A stretch of 64,000 nt of DNA from CAXMNX01 sp964194845 (GTDB taxonomy: Bacteria > Pseudomonadota > Alphaproteobacteria > Rhodobacterales > Rhodobacteraceae), in the NCBI GenBank assembly GCA_964194845.1, contig CAXMNX010000014.1:1-64000 (forward strand), written 5' to 3'. Positions 54,022 to 62,731 of this stretch are shown here, piece after piece (within the stretch, counting starts at the first letter, position 1; the number at the start of each line of letters is the position of its first letter). The notes under the pieces were generated by a model. The model was not told the origin of the DNA. It saw only the letters and a list, made by a program, of their open reading frames with translations, and did no database searches. Both the position numbers and the translations under genes were made by a program.

Positions 54022-54774
54022 ATGCAATTGCAATCCAAATCACGATATCTTGCACGTTGGGCTGAAAGTTTAACCGATCTAAAGGCCGCCCAGTCTCTTC
54101 GTTACCGCGCCTTTGTCGCGCATGCAGGTGCAGACAATCGCCCGGATGGCCGCGACAGCGACCGCTTTGATGAAATGTGCAACCATCTGCTGATCGAAGA
54201 CGTGACCACAAGCCAATTGGTTGCCACTTGCCGCATCCTGTCGCTGGCGTCGGGTGCCGATATCGGGCGGAGCTATTCCGCGCAACACTACGCCCTTGAT
54301 GCGTTGGAGGCATTCGATGCCCCAATGGCCGAGATGGGCCGCTTTTGTATTGAACCCGGTGTGACCGATCCCGATATTCTTCGCGTCGCCTGGGGCGCGC
54401 TGACAGCGTTTGTTGACCGGGAAGACGTGGGGATGCTCTTTGGGTGCTCTTCCTTCAAGGGGACAAAAACCTCGATTTATGCCGACGCCTTCGCCGTTCT
54501 CCGCGACCGGCATCTGGCCCCGAACCGCTGGTGGCCCAAGGTCAAAGCGCCCGACGTGTTTCGGTTTGCCCAGAAACTCCGCCGCGTGCCTGACCGGGCA
54601 AAAGCGTTCAAAACCATGCCGCCGTTGTTGCGCACATATTTGCGGATGGGTGGCTGGGTCAGCGACCATGCGGTGGTCGACCGCGATCTGAATACGCTCC
54701 ATGTGTTCACCGGGCTCGAAATCAGCGCGATCCCCGCCGCGCGCGCCAAAGCGCTCCGGGCAATCGCGGGATAG
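54022..54774 (+). CDS. olsB: OlsB-like GNAT N-acyltransferase (ornithine lipid synthesis)
   Basis: OlsB attaches a 3-hydroxyacyl chain from ACP to the alpha-amino group of ornithine. The 250-residue protein shows LRYRAFV near the start, the TCRILS strand, AEMGRFCIEPG and GMLFGCSSFKGT. These fit the autoinducer-synthase-like GNAT family that includes OlsB. The second enzyme, OlsA, which I would expect nearby, is not adjacent. The start is uncertain: ATG 54022 gives the usual length but has a weak ribosome site, and GTG 53935 would add 29 residues. Confidence 0.75.
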   Translation: MQLQSKSRYLARWAESLTDLKAAQSLRYRAFVAHAGADNRPDGRDSDRFDEMCNHLLIEDVTTSQLVATCRILSLASGADIGRSYSAQHYALDALEAFDAPMAEMGRFCIEPGVTDPDILRVAWGALTAFVDREDVGMLFGCSSFKGTKTSIYADAFAVLRDRHLAPNRWWPKVKAPDVFRFAQKLRRVPDRAKAFKTMPPLLRTYLRMGGWVSDHAVVDRDLNTLHVFTGLEISAIPAARAKALRAIAG

Positions 54775-54824
54775 CGACAGCTTACGGCGTTGACGCCCGG
54801 TGGCCACCGGGCTAGCTCGCGCCC

Positions 54825-56630
54825 ATGGCCCGCGCACCGCTTCTGCAACTGACCGATATCTCGCTGACATTCGGCGGCGATCCGGTTTTCGACGCACTGT
54901 CGCTGACGGTGCAACCGGGTGATCGGCTGGCGCTTGTCGGACGCAACGGATCGGGCAAGTCGACCCTGATGAAAGTTATGGCCAGTTTGCAGGAGGTCGA
55001 TCACGGCGCCCGAGTGGTTTCGCCGGGGATGAGCGTCGGTTACATGGCGCAGGAACCCGAGATGCGCGGATGCGCAACGCTCGGTGATTTTGCCATTCGC
55101 GATCTGGACGCATCCGAGCTTTGGCGTGTTGAAGCCGTCGCGCAGGGCCTGAAATTTGACCTCACCACCAGTGTCGATGCCGCCTCGGGCGGCGAACGCC
55201 GCCGCGCCGCTCTGGCCAAACTGATCGCCGAAGCGCCCGATCTCATGCTTCTTGATGAGCCGACCAATCACCTGGATATCGAGGCGACGCTCTGGCTGGA
55301 AAATCACCTGAAGTCAGCAAAATCGGCGTTCATCATCATCAGCCACGACCGCGCCTTCCTGCGGGCACTGACCCGTGGAACCCTTTGGATCGACAGGGGC
55401 CGGGTTCATCGCCAGGACAAGGGTTTTGACGCATTCGAGGCCTGGCGTGACAAGGTCTGGGAAGAAGAGGACGACGCGCGGCATAAGCTGAACCGCAAGA
55501 TAAAGGCGGAAGCCCAATGGGCGGTCGAAGGGATTTCCGCCCGTCGGAAACGAAACCAGGGCCGCCTGCGCGCGCTCCATTCGATGCGGTCAGACCGCGC
55601 CGCGCAAATTCGTCGATCCGGCACTGCGGCGATGGTGCTGGATGCCGGGCTCAAATCGGGAAAGCGCGTCATCGAAGCGGTCGGTCTTGCCAAAACGCTT
55701 GATGCCAAGCCCATAGTCCACGAATTTTCGCTGCGCATCGCGCGCGGTGATCGGGTCGCATTCGTTGGCCCCAACGGCGTTGGTAAAACGACGCTCATCG
55801 GAATGCTGACCGGGCAGATCACCCCCGACGCAGGCAACGTAACGCTCGGCACCGGCATCGAGATGGCCGTATTTGATCAACGCCGCGAAGCGCTTAACCC
55901 GGACGCGTCGCTTTGGGAAAACTTGACCGGCGACAAGGCGATGCGGGTCTCAGGCAAAGCCGATCAGATCATGGTGCGCGGCACGCCCCGCCATGTTGTG
56001 AGCTACCTGAAAGACTTTCTCTTTGACGAAGCACAAGCGCGCCAGCCGGTTCGCGCACTCTCGGGCGGCGAAAAGGCCCGGCTGTTGCTCGCCAAACTCA
56101 TGGCAAAGCCCTCGAACCTTCTGGTCCTTGATGAGCCGACCAATGATCTGGACATCGAAACGCTCGATCTTCTGCAAGAACTGCTCGATGACTATGATGG
56201 CACCGTCCTGCTCGTCAGCCACGACCGCGATTTTCTGGACCGGGTGGCGACAACGACGGTGGCAATGGAAGGCGGCGGGCGGAACACTGTCCATGCCGGT
56301 GGCTGGTCCGACTACGCGCCGAAAAGGCGGATCGCCGAGTCGCCGTCCGCAAAACCTGCCTCGACGCCCAGGTCGCAGCCTGAGAAAGCAAAACCGGAAA
56401 CATCTGGCCTCAGCTTCACCGAAAAACACCGCTTGAACGCATTACCCGGCCTGATCGAGGCAACAGTGGCAGAGATCGCCAAACTGGAAGCGCTACTTGC
56501 AGTCCCCGATCTATTCGCGCGCGACCCGACGAAGTTTGCGAAAGCGACCGAGGCGTTGACCCAGCGTCAGCGCAAATTGTCCGCCGCCGAAAACGAATGG
56601 TTGACGCTAGAGGACAAAGCCACCGGCTGA
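54825..56630 (+). CDS. ABC-F family ATPase (Uup-like)
   Basis: The 601-residue protein has two ABC domains in one chain and no membrane part. Walker A motifs are GRNGSGKST and GPNGVGKTT; signatures are SGGERRRAAL and LSGGEKARLLL; both Walker B motifs read LLDEPTNHLD-like. The linker is charged and helical, and a C-terminal coiled coil (about 530-600) is as in Uup. ABC-F proteins act on the ribosome or DNA rather than in transport. Its 3' end overlaps the convergent gene by 24 bases. Confidence 0.9.
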   Translation: MARAPLLQLTDISLTFGGDPVFDALSLTVQPGDRLALVGRNGSGKSTLMKVMASLQEVDHGARVVSPGMSVGYMAQEPEMRGCATLGDFAIRDLDASELWRVEAVAQGLKFDLTTSVDAASGGERRRAALAKLIAEAPDLMLLDEPTNHLDIEATLWLENHLKSAKSAFIIISHDRAFLRALTRGTLWIDRGRVHRQDKGFDAFEAWRDKVWEEEDDARHKLNRKIKAEAQWAVEGISARRKRNQGRLRALHSMRSDRAAQIRRSGTAAMVLDAGLKSGKRVIEAVGLAKTLDAKPIVHEFSLRIARGDRVAFVGPNGVGKTTLIGMLTGQITPDAGNVTLGTGIEMAVFDQRREALNPDASLWENLTGDKAMRVSGKADQIMVRGTPRHVVSYLKDFLFDEAQARQPVRALSGGEKARLLLAKLMAKPSNLLVLDEPTNDLDIETLDLLQELLDDYDGTVLLVSHDRDFLDRVATTTVAMEGGGRNTVHAGGWSDYAPKRRIAESPSAKPASTPRSQPEKAKPETSGLSFTEKHRLNALPGLIEATVAEIAKLEALLAVPDLFARDPTKFAKATEALTQRQRKLSAAENEWLTLEDKATG

Positions 56631-57218
56631 GGCGTGCAGCACAGGCCGATAACCCTCGCGCAGCGCCCCAAGCGTTGGCGGCGGGGTCAATACAGTCACG
56701 ACGCCGGATCTCGGGCGCAACTCGGGTGGCCCATATCCTTCGGGCTTCACTGGTCTCAGCGCGTCGGCACGAACAAGTTTCGGCTCGCCCATCCAGACTA
56801 TCGCGCCATCCGGCAGCGCACCGATATCCAACTCATGTCGCCGCTGTTCAAATCGGCGCGGGATCGCACGGGCCGCGTGCAACACGTTGTCCATTGCCTT
56901 CGCCGTGACTTTGAAACCGGCAGCATCACGATAGGAATTATACGCGTCCCATCGACACATGGCACAGGGCCGATGACCAGCGGCCATCGCAACCGCCTCG
57001 TCCAAAAAGAAAAGCTCGGTATAATTCCCCGGCTGCATCACATCGCGGTGCCAATCCTTGTGGCGCAGCACGCAGATTATCCAAGCCTTGTGCCGCCAAA
57101 GCGCAGCACCAAGTCGTTGATCTGTATCGTGCAATATCCCGCGATTGCCCATGAAAAGGCCGCGCGCGGGATCGGCAATTATTTCGCCTGTAGCAAGCAA
57201 TCGGTTCTGAAGCGGCAT
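56607..57218 (-). CDS. Conserved protein of unknown function with HRPCAMC motif
   Basis: The 203-residue protein has a beta-rich start (RGLFMGNRGILHD), a central HRPCAMCRWDAYNSYRDAAG segment and a proline-rich C-terminus. The HRPC-x2-C motif resembles the first half of the Ada metal-binding site but lacks the other two cysteines. Many proteobacteria encode similar uncharacterised proteins. It ends 24 bases inside the ABC-F gene on the opposite strand. Confidence 0.7.
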   Translation of the reverse strand: MPLQNRLLATGEIIADPARGLFMGNRGILHDTDQRLGAALWRHKAWIICVLRHKDWHRDVMQPGNYTELFFLDEAVAMAAGHRPCAMCRWDAYNSYRDAAGFKVTAKAMDNVLHAARAIPRRFEQRRHELDIGALPDGAIVWMGEPKLVRADALRPVKPEGYGPPELRPRSGVVTVLTPPPTLGALREGYRPVLHASAGGFVL

Positions 57219-57321
57219 CGTGACAACCTTTGTCCGCGCTCAGCTTTCCATTGCACTATTTTCGACGGAAGTCTGCCGTTGCGCCGTATAATCCAAACCA
57301 GGAAGTTAATTAGGCCAACTA

Positions 57322-58680
57322 ATGGTTCGACGAAGCACAATCGCGGCTATCCGATTCGGATACGGACTTCGGCCCGAAGAAACGCCGGACGCCGACCTAA
57401 ATGTCCTGCTCGACGGGATTGGCCGGGTTGATCGCGCGGAACGCACCTTTCCAGTTGCACCGATAAAGGCCCGCGCCGCACTGATGGCGGAACGCCGCGA
57501 GGCGCGAATGGAGGCACGCGATGGAAAGTCGGGCAATGATGCCGCTAAGAAAAAAATAGACCGCAAACTTCGCACGCAGGCAATGGTGGACATCAAAACC
57601 GTCTTCCAGCGCGTATTGGACAGCCAAACTGGCCTTCGCGAACGCCTGACCGCCTTCTGGACCGATCACTTCACCGTCGCCGCGAACGGCCCGGTTCTTT
57701 CGGCCCTGGTCCCCGACCTTATCGAAAACGCGATCCGACCCCACGTTGCAGGCAATTTCGGCGACATGCTGGTCGCGGTCAGCACCCATCCTGCGATGCT
57801 GGTCTATCTGAACCAGGTCCAGTCCGTCGGGCCAGCGTCGCGGGCCGGTAAACGCCGGGGCAGGGGCCTGAATGAAAACCTCGCCCGCGAGATACTCGAG
57901 CTTCATACACTGGGCGTCGGCGGCGCTTACAGCCAGAATGACGTGCGCCAGCTCGCCGAGCTGCTGACCGGTCTCTCGGTCGACAATACCGGCTTCGTCT
58001 TTCGCCGCGCCATGGTCGAACCCGGGCCCGAGACCGTGCTTGGAAAACGCTACGGCGGCGGCAGCCCATCGTTGAACGACATCCACGAAGCGCTCCATGA
58101 CATTGCAAATCATCCCGACTCCGCCCGCCATCTGGCGGGCAAACTGATCACGCATTTTGTCGGCGGCAAACCACCGGAAGATTGGGTGGAAAAAATGGCG
58201 TTCACCTACAGGCAGACGGGCGGCGATCTCATGGCACTTTACAAAGTGCTGCTGGAAGACCAGCGCGCCTGGGAAATGCCGCTCAGGAAGGTAAAATTGC
58301 CATTTGAATTCGTCGTCTCAGCCCTGCGCGCCGCTGGCGTGACGGGTAAGGGGCTTGATGCTCTAAGCCCGCGGGATATTCGTAACGAACTGATGGAACC
58401 GCTTGCTGCTATGGGCCAGCCGCTTTTCCGCGCCGGTGGCCCCGATGGCTGGCCGGAAGCACCCGAAGCCTGGATCACACCCGCCACACTGGCCGCGCGG
58501 CTCCGGTGGAGCGGCAAACTTGTCGATGACCTTCTGAAAGACACCGACCCGCGCCAATTTCTCCAAACCGCCCTCGGCGATGCCGCATCGGATCTGCTGA
58601 AGTTCGCCGTTGACGGGTCGGAAAGCCGCACCGAAGGCGTCGCATTGGTTCTCGTCTCACCAGATTTCAACCGCCGGTAA
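57322..58680 (+). CDS. DUF1800 family protein
   Basis: The 452-residue protein has DUF1800 hallmarks: IRFGYGLRPEE at the start, LRERLTAFWTDHFTVA, GRGLNENLAREILELHTLGVGG and YSQNDVRQLAELLTGLS, SARHLAGKLITHFVG, and a WRWP-like GWPEAPEAWITP region near the end. The role is unknown; DUF1800 genes are nearly always followed by a DUF1501 gene, as here (13 bases). No signal peptide is evident. Confidence 0.9.
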   Translation: MVRRSTIAAIRFGYGLRPEETPDADLNVLLDGIGRVDRAERTFPVAPIKARAALMAERREARMEARDGKSGNDAAKKKIDRKLRTQAMVDIKTVFQRVLDSQTGLRERLTAFWTDHFTVAANGPVLSALVPDLIENAIRPHVAGNFGDMLVAVSTHPAMLVYLNQVQSVGPASRAGKRRGRGLNENLAREILELHTLGVGGAYSQNDVRQLAELLTGLSVDNTGFVFRRAMVEPGPETVLGKRYGGGSPSLNDIHEALHDIANHPDSARHLAGKLITHFVGGKPPEDWVEKMAFTYRQTGGDLMALYKVLLEDQRAWEMPLRKVKLPFEFVVSALRAAGVTGKGLDALSPRDIRNELMEPLAAMGQPLFRAGGPDGWPEAPEAWITPATLAARLRWSGKLVDDLLKDTDPRQFLQTALGDAASDLLKFAVDGSESRTEGVALVLVSPDFNRR

Positions 58681-58693
58681 GGAGCTGACCCCC

Positions 58694-59575
58694 ATGACCC
58701 TTTCGCGCCGAGCGCTTCTTGGCCGCAGCCTCGCACTTGGTTGCTCTGCCGCCGCCAGCCCGCTGGTGACACCGGTCACCTTTGCTGCAGCGCCCGGCGA
58801 TGCCCGCCTTGTCGTCATCGTCCTGCGCGGCGCATTGGCGGATATTCCCGGCACACACACCCGCACCGCTTTCGCAGTCGGATGCGAAAAGCTGCTTTTG
58901 CTCAGCGGAGATGCGGAATTTTCCAGCTGGTCGCCGGACAGCGCGCTCAACCTTTCGCCGCAGGCGGAACTGCTTTTGAATGTCATCTACGAAAGCGATC
59001 CGCTTTTCCAGAAGGCCGCCATGCAGGCGATGGAGCTTTCGGATCTGACCGACAACCGGGGAATGTCCACCCGCCGTGGAGCGCGTGCCGAGGCGCTCGC
59101 GTCTTTTGCCGCGGCACGGTTGACCGAGGACAGTCGGATCGCCGCGTTCTCGCTCAACGGCTGGGATACCCACGCCAATCAGGCAAACGCCCTGCCGCGC
59201 GCCTTGACAGAGCTTCGCGTGGCGATCGAGACCCTGAAATCCGGCCTTGGCGGAAACTGGGAAAAGACGCTGGTGCTGGGACTGACAGAATTTGGCCGAA
59301 CCGTGCGCGAAAACGGCTCGCGCGGCACAGATCACGGCACGGGCGGGGCGGCAATATTCGCAGGCGGGGCACTAAACGGTAAACGCGTGTTCGCCGATTG
59401 GCCTGGATTGGGCAAGCATGAACTATATCGCGACCGCGATCTCATGCCGACAGCAGATGTGCGAGCATATGCAGGATGGGCGCTGCGAGGCTTATTCGGT
59501 CTCAGCGCGTCGAAAATCGAACGCGATGTATTTCCGGGTCTGGATTTGGGCCGCGACCCGGGATTTTTGGCCTAG
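58694..59575 (+). CDS. DUF1501 family protein, probably internally deleted
   Basis: The 293-residue protein starts with a Tat-like signal (LSRRALLGRSLALG) and ends with the DUF1501 core: AAFSLNGWDTHANQ, TLVLGLTEFGRTVRENGSRGTDHGTGG and the GLGKHELYRDRDLMPTAD tail. The family is usually near 390 residues. After VVIVLRGA (residues 41-48) the sequence jumps to ADIPGTHTRTAFAVG, which normally stands about 95 residues further on. The section with the family's SHF-x-AQ motif is missing. The frame is kept, so a shortened protein could be made. GGAG precedes ATG 58694. Confidence 0.8.
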   Translation: MTLSRRALLGRSLALGCSAAASPLVTPVTFAAAPGDARLVVIVLRGALADIPGTHTRTAFAVGCEKLLLLSGDAEFSSWSPDSALNLSPQAELLLNVIYESDPLFQKAAMQAMELSDLTDNRGMSTRRGARAEALASFAAARLTEDSRIAAFSLNGWDTHANQANALPRALTELRVAIETLKSGLGGNWEKTLVLGLTEFGRTVRENGSRGTDHGTGGAAIFAGGALNGKRVFADWPGLGKHELYRDRDLMPTADVRAYAGWALRGLFGLSASKIERDVFPGLDLGRDPGFLA

Positions 59576-59578
59576 TCC

Positions 59579-59677
59579 TTAAAAACCGACACTGACGAGG
59601 CCCAGCGCAAACGCGCCAATTCCAATGCCGGCGGCAACATTAGCCAGAAAAAACACGCGTACCATACCAAAATCCAT
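59579..59677 (-). CDS. Possible 32-residue membrane peptide
   Basis: On the minus strand an ATG at 59677 opens 32 codons ending in TAA. The product is almost all hydrophobic with glycines (VFFLANVAAGIGIGAFALG), a single transmembrane helix. The ribosome site is weak and the gene is convergent with the DUF1501 gene, nearly touching it. Real coding is uncertain. Confidence 0.3.
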   Translation of the reverse strand: MDFGMVRVFFLANVAAGIGIGAFALGLVSVGF

Positions 59678-59760
59678 TCACTAACTACGAACTCACGGTT
59701 CAAACCTGCGCCCCAAAGACGGCGCAGACAAGTTTTGATCGGGGAATTGTCGTGAATATT

Positions 59761-59781
59761 CTGTTTCGAATTGTGAAACAG
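59761..59781 (+). promoter_or_regulatory. Perfect inverted repeat CTGTTTC-N7-GAAACAG upstream of rplM
   Basis: CTGTTTC and GAAACAG are exact reverse complements separated by seven bases, 143 bases before the rplM start. The 14-base centre spacing fits a dimeric regulator on one DNA face. No matching factor is known to me. Confidence 0.4.
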
Positions 59782-59861
59782 GTATGGAGATTTTCATGGG
59801 GTAAAATAATACCTAAATCATAACATACTGAAAAGCCGAGTAAAAACGAAATTTTTGGACC

Positions 59862-59889
59862 TTGACTGTGCGGCTAATTCCTTTAGACA
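59862..59889 (+). promoter_or_regulatory. Putative rplM-rpsI promoter
   Basis: TTGACT (59862-59867) and TAGACA (59884-59889) are separated by 16 bases, a plausible sigma70-type promoter 35 bases before the rplM ATG. Confidence 0.45.
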
Positions 59890-59924
59890 CCGCGCATCCA
59901 ACGTATCCCTCAAGGATCTGACCG

Positions 59925-60383
59925 ATGAAGACTTATTCCGCAACACCGGCGGAGATCGACAAAAGCTGGGTGCTGATCGACGCTGAAGGCGTCGTTCTGG
60001 GCCGCCTGGCTTCGATCGTCGCCACCCGCCTGCGCGGCAAACACAAGGCGACATTCACGCCGCACATGGATATGGGCGACAACGTGATCGTCATCAATGC
60101 CGACAAAATCCAGCTGACCGGCAACAAGCGCGACAAGCCGAATTACTGGCACACCGGCTATCCCGGCGGCATCAAATCGCGCACGACGGGGCAGATCCTC
60201 GAAGGCGCGCACCCCGAACGCGTGGTGATGCAGGCCGTCAAGCGCATGTTGCCAGGCAACAAGCTCAGCCGCAGCGTGATGACCAATCTTCGCGTCTATG
60301 CAAGTGCTGAACACCCGCACGAAGCACAGAAACCCGAAGTTCTGGATGTTGCGTCCATGAACAAGAAAAACACCCGGAGCTAA
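59925..60383 (+). CDS. rplM: 50S ribosomal protein L13
   Basis: The 152-residue protein contains LGRLASIVATRLRGKHKATFTPHMD, HTGYPGGIKSR and AVKRMLPGNKLSR, all L13 signatures. AAGGA lies before the ATG. rpsI follows by four bases, the universal L13-S9 pair. Confidence 0.97.
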   Translation: MKTYSATPAEIDKSWVLIDAEGVVLGRLASIVATRLRGKHKATFTPHMDMGDNVIVINADKIQLTGNKRDKPNYWHTGYPGGIKSRTTGQILEGAHPERVVMQAVKRMLPGNKLSRSVMTNLRVYASAEHPHEAQKPEVLDVASMNKKNTRS

Positions 60384-60387
60384 GCCC

Positions 60388-60903
60388 ATGGCAGAAGACA
60401 TCAAATCGCTCGACGAGCTGAAAGACGTCGTCGCCGAAGCGGACGGCGAAGAGGCCACCGCGGCGCCCGAGGTTGTCACCGAAGCCGCCATCGTGCGCGA
60501 CCCGGTGCGCGACGATCTGGGGCGTGCCTATGCCACTGGCAAGCGGAAGGACGCGGTTGCCCGCGTCTGGATCAAGCCGGGGTCGGGCAAGGTCGTGGTG
60601 AATGGCAAGGAACTGAACGCGTATTTTGCGCGCCCGGTTTTGCAGATGATTCTGCGCCAGCCATTTCAGGTCGCCGGCGTTGACGGCCAGTTCGACGTTA
60701 TGGCAACCGTCAAGGGCGGTGGCCTTTCGGGTCAGGCTGGTGCGGTCAAGCACGGCATCTCAAAAGCGCTCCAGCTTTACGACCCGTCCTTGCGTGCAGC
60801 GCTGAAAGCCGCCGGTTTCCTAACCCGCGACAGCCGCGTGGTCGAGCGGAAGAAATACGGCAAAGCCAAAGCCCGGAAAAGCTTCCAGTTCTCGAAGCGC
60901 TAA
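60388..60903 (+). CDS. rpsI: 30S ribosomal protein S9
   Basis: The 171-residue protein has the S9 core from about residue 45 (YATGKRKDAVARVWIKPGSGK) to the C-terminal KKYGKAKARKSFQFSKR that reaches the decoding centre. The first 40 residues are an acidic, alanine-rich extension, longer than E. coli S9 (130 residues) but common in alphaproteobacteria. Confidence 0.97.
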   Translation: MAEDIKSLDELKDVVAEADGEEATAAPEVVTEAAIVRDPVRDDLGRAYATGKRKDAVARVWIKPGSGKVVVNGKELNAYFARPVLQMILRQPFQVAGVDGQFDVMATVKGGGLSGQAGAVKHGISKALQLYDPSLRAALKAAGFLTRDSRVVERKKYGKAKARKSFQFSKR

Positions 60904-60924
60904 AGCTGCCGGGAAATGTCATGC

Positions 60925-60951
60925 AAAAGGCCGCGTCAGTGCGGCCTTTTT
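60925..60951 (+). terminator. Intrinsic terminator of rplM-rpsI
   Basis: AAAAGGCCGC pairs perfectly with GCGGCCTTTT around GTCAGT and continues into TTTTTC. It starts 21 bases past the rpsI stop. The A/T-flanked stem could act in both directions. Confidence 0.9.
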
Positions 60952-61165
60952 CGTGGGTCGGTGCAGCCTTGTGTGTCGACATTGCGCGACATAGCGGACT
61001 TCGGATTACAGTGAGTAGTGACAACGCTTACAACATAAATGCGACGGAAATGCAGGAGAAGACCAACCTTGTCGCGATACCCAGCGCTTGGGCGACAACG
61101 ACATTTCCAGTGCCTCTCTGGTATGGTAAATAGCAAAAGGACAGCTACTCGATCAGGTGATTTTG

Positions 61166-62731
61166 ATGGACGCTATCGGCCGATTTCTCCTGGTTCGTCC
61201 CTACTGGCTGTTTGTCATGGTTGCGGCGGCATTGGTGGCGCTTCCAGTTGCGGTCTGGTTAGATCTCAAAAATCTTTCAGACCAAAATATGCGTCGGCAG
61301 GCAAGTAGTCTGAACAATATAATTACGAGTGTTAGATCCTATTACGCTCAAAATGTCGTCGGCAGAATTTTGGCCGCTGACGGACAAACTCAATTATTGC
61401 ACAATTATGAAGAAGTTAACGGTGCAATCCCCATCCCTGCCACGCTTTCCATCGAATTGGGAGATGCCATCGGCAACGCGGAAGGCGCGGTAAAATATCG
61501 GTTTGTTTCCGATTTCCCTTTCAAAAACCGTCCACCTCACCGGCTCGATCCATTTGAGTCTCTGGCTCTGGAAAGTTTTCGATCCGATGCAGTGACTGAC
61601 AACACGCTGATACAAACAACCGGTAATTTGTGGGATCAGGAAATTACACTAGCGACACCTGTTATTATGTCAGGCTCCTGCGTTTCTTGCCACAACGGCC
61701 ACGCTGAAAGCATAAAGACTAACTGGGAAGTGGGCGATGTCCGAGGCATACAAACCGTAACTGTGCGCCAACCCATAGCTTTGAACATCTGGTCTTTCAA
61801 ATGGTTGCTCGGGTATCTGGCTATCGCCGGAACTATTGGATTGTTTTTTTCCATCATACAGTACCGTCTGGCTAATGGTTTTTCCCGCGTGAATGACGAA
61901 TTGACTGCGAACAATGCCTTTTTGGCTGACATTTCCATTAAAATTTCAAAGTATCTCTCGCCCCAAGTCTACAAATCGATCTTCTCTGGCGAAAAGGACG
62001 CATCAATCTCGACCGACCGAAAAAAGCTGACAGTGTTCTTTTCGGACATCAAGGATTTCACCTCGACAACCGAGCGACTGCAACCAGAAGAATTGACCGA
62101 TTTACTGAATAACTATTTTACGGAAATGGCCCATATCGCCGAAGCCCATGGCGCGACAATCGACAAATTCATTGGCGACGCCATTGTGGCTTTTTTCGGG
62201 GACCCGGAGACCAAGGGAACGGCCGAGGATGCGCGTGCGTGTGTGCGTATGGCGCTGGATATGCAAAAACGCTTGCAAGAACTGGAAGTAACTTGGCACG
62301 ACAAAGGCTTTGAACATCCCTTCCGCGCCCGCATGGGCATCAATACCGGTTACTGCAACGTCGGTAATTTTGGCTCTGAGGACCGGATGGATTACACCAT
62401 CATCGGCGCTGAGGCTAACTTGGCCGCTCGATTAGAAAGTATCGCAGAGCCAGGTGGGATTGTGCTAAGTTTTGAAACATATGCTCATGTGCAAGACATC
62501 GTTAACGCGACACCGCTTGAACCGGTCGCATTCAAGGGTATCGCGCGCAAAATAGTGCCCTATCAGGTTAAGTTTGAAGACCCGGCACCACTTGCAAATG
62601 CAGTTCAGGAAGCGCCAGACGGTACTAGGCTAACTGTTGATCTGAAAATTCTGGACGAGAGCACCCGCCAAAAGCTGCGTGAGGCAGTACTTGCCGTATT
62701 GGGCGACGCATCGCCATCCAGAAAGCAGTGA
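61166..62731 (+). CDS. Membrane adenylate cyclase with periplasmic c-type haem sensor domain
   Basis: The 521-residue protein has a transmembrane helix at about 9-31 and a periplasmic DUF3365-like domain (about 35-205) with a c-type haem site CVSCH (Cys172, Cys175, His176). A second helix (about 210-232) leads to a class III cyclase domain (about 285-465). The cyclase keeps the metal aspartates (Asp294 in FFSDIKDFT, Asp338 in GDAIVAFF), the adenine-selecting Lys334 and Asp409 (MDYTIIG), and Asn418/Arg422 for catalysis, so it should make cAMP. Haem redox state or a bound gas is the inferred signal. ATG 61166 is chosen for AGGTGA five bases upstream; a GTG at 61157 is also in frame. It stands alone after a terminator. 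Confidence 0.88.
   Translation: MDAIGRFLLVRPYWLFVMVAAALVALPVAVWLDLKNLSDQNMRRQASSLNNIITSVRSYYAQNVVGRILAADGQTQLLHNYEEVNGAIPIPATLSIELGDAIGNAEGAVKYRFVSDFPFKNRPPHRLDPFESLALESFRSDAVTDNTLIQTTGNLWDQEITLATPVIMSGSCVSCHNGHAESIKTNWEVGDVRGIQTVTVRQPIALNIWSFKWLLGYLAIAGTIGLFFSIIQYRLANGFSRVNDELTANNAFLADISIKISKYLSPQVYKSIFSGEKDASISTDRKKLTVFFSDIKDFTSTTERLQPEELTDLLNNYFTEMAHIAEAHGATIDKFIGDAIVAFFGDPETKGTAEDARACVRMALDMQKRLQELEVTWHDKGFEHPFRARMGINTGYCNVGNFGSEDRMDYTIIGAEANLAARLESIAEPGGIVLSFETYAHVQDIVNATPLEPVAFKGIARKIVPYQVKFEDPAPLANAVQEAPDGTRLTVDLKILDESTRQKLREAVLAVLGDASPSRKQ

Noticed and set aside
53494..54033. A minus-strand frame overlapping msrB in another frame.
   Set aside because: The MsrB frame has all zinc and catalytic cysteines and its own ribosome site.
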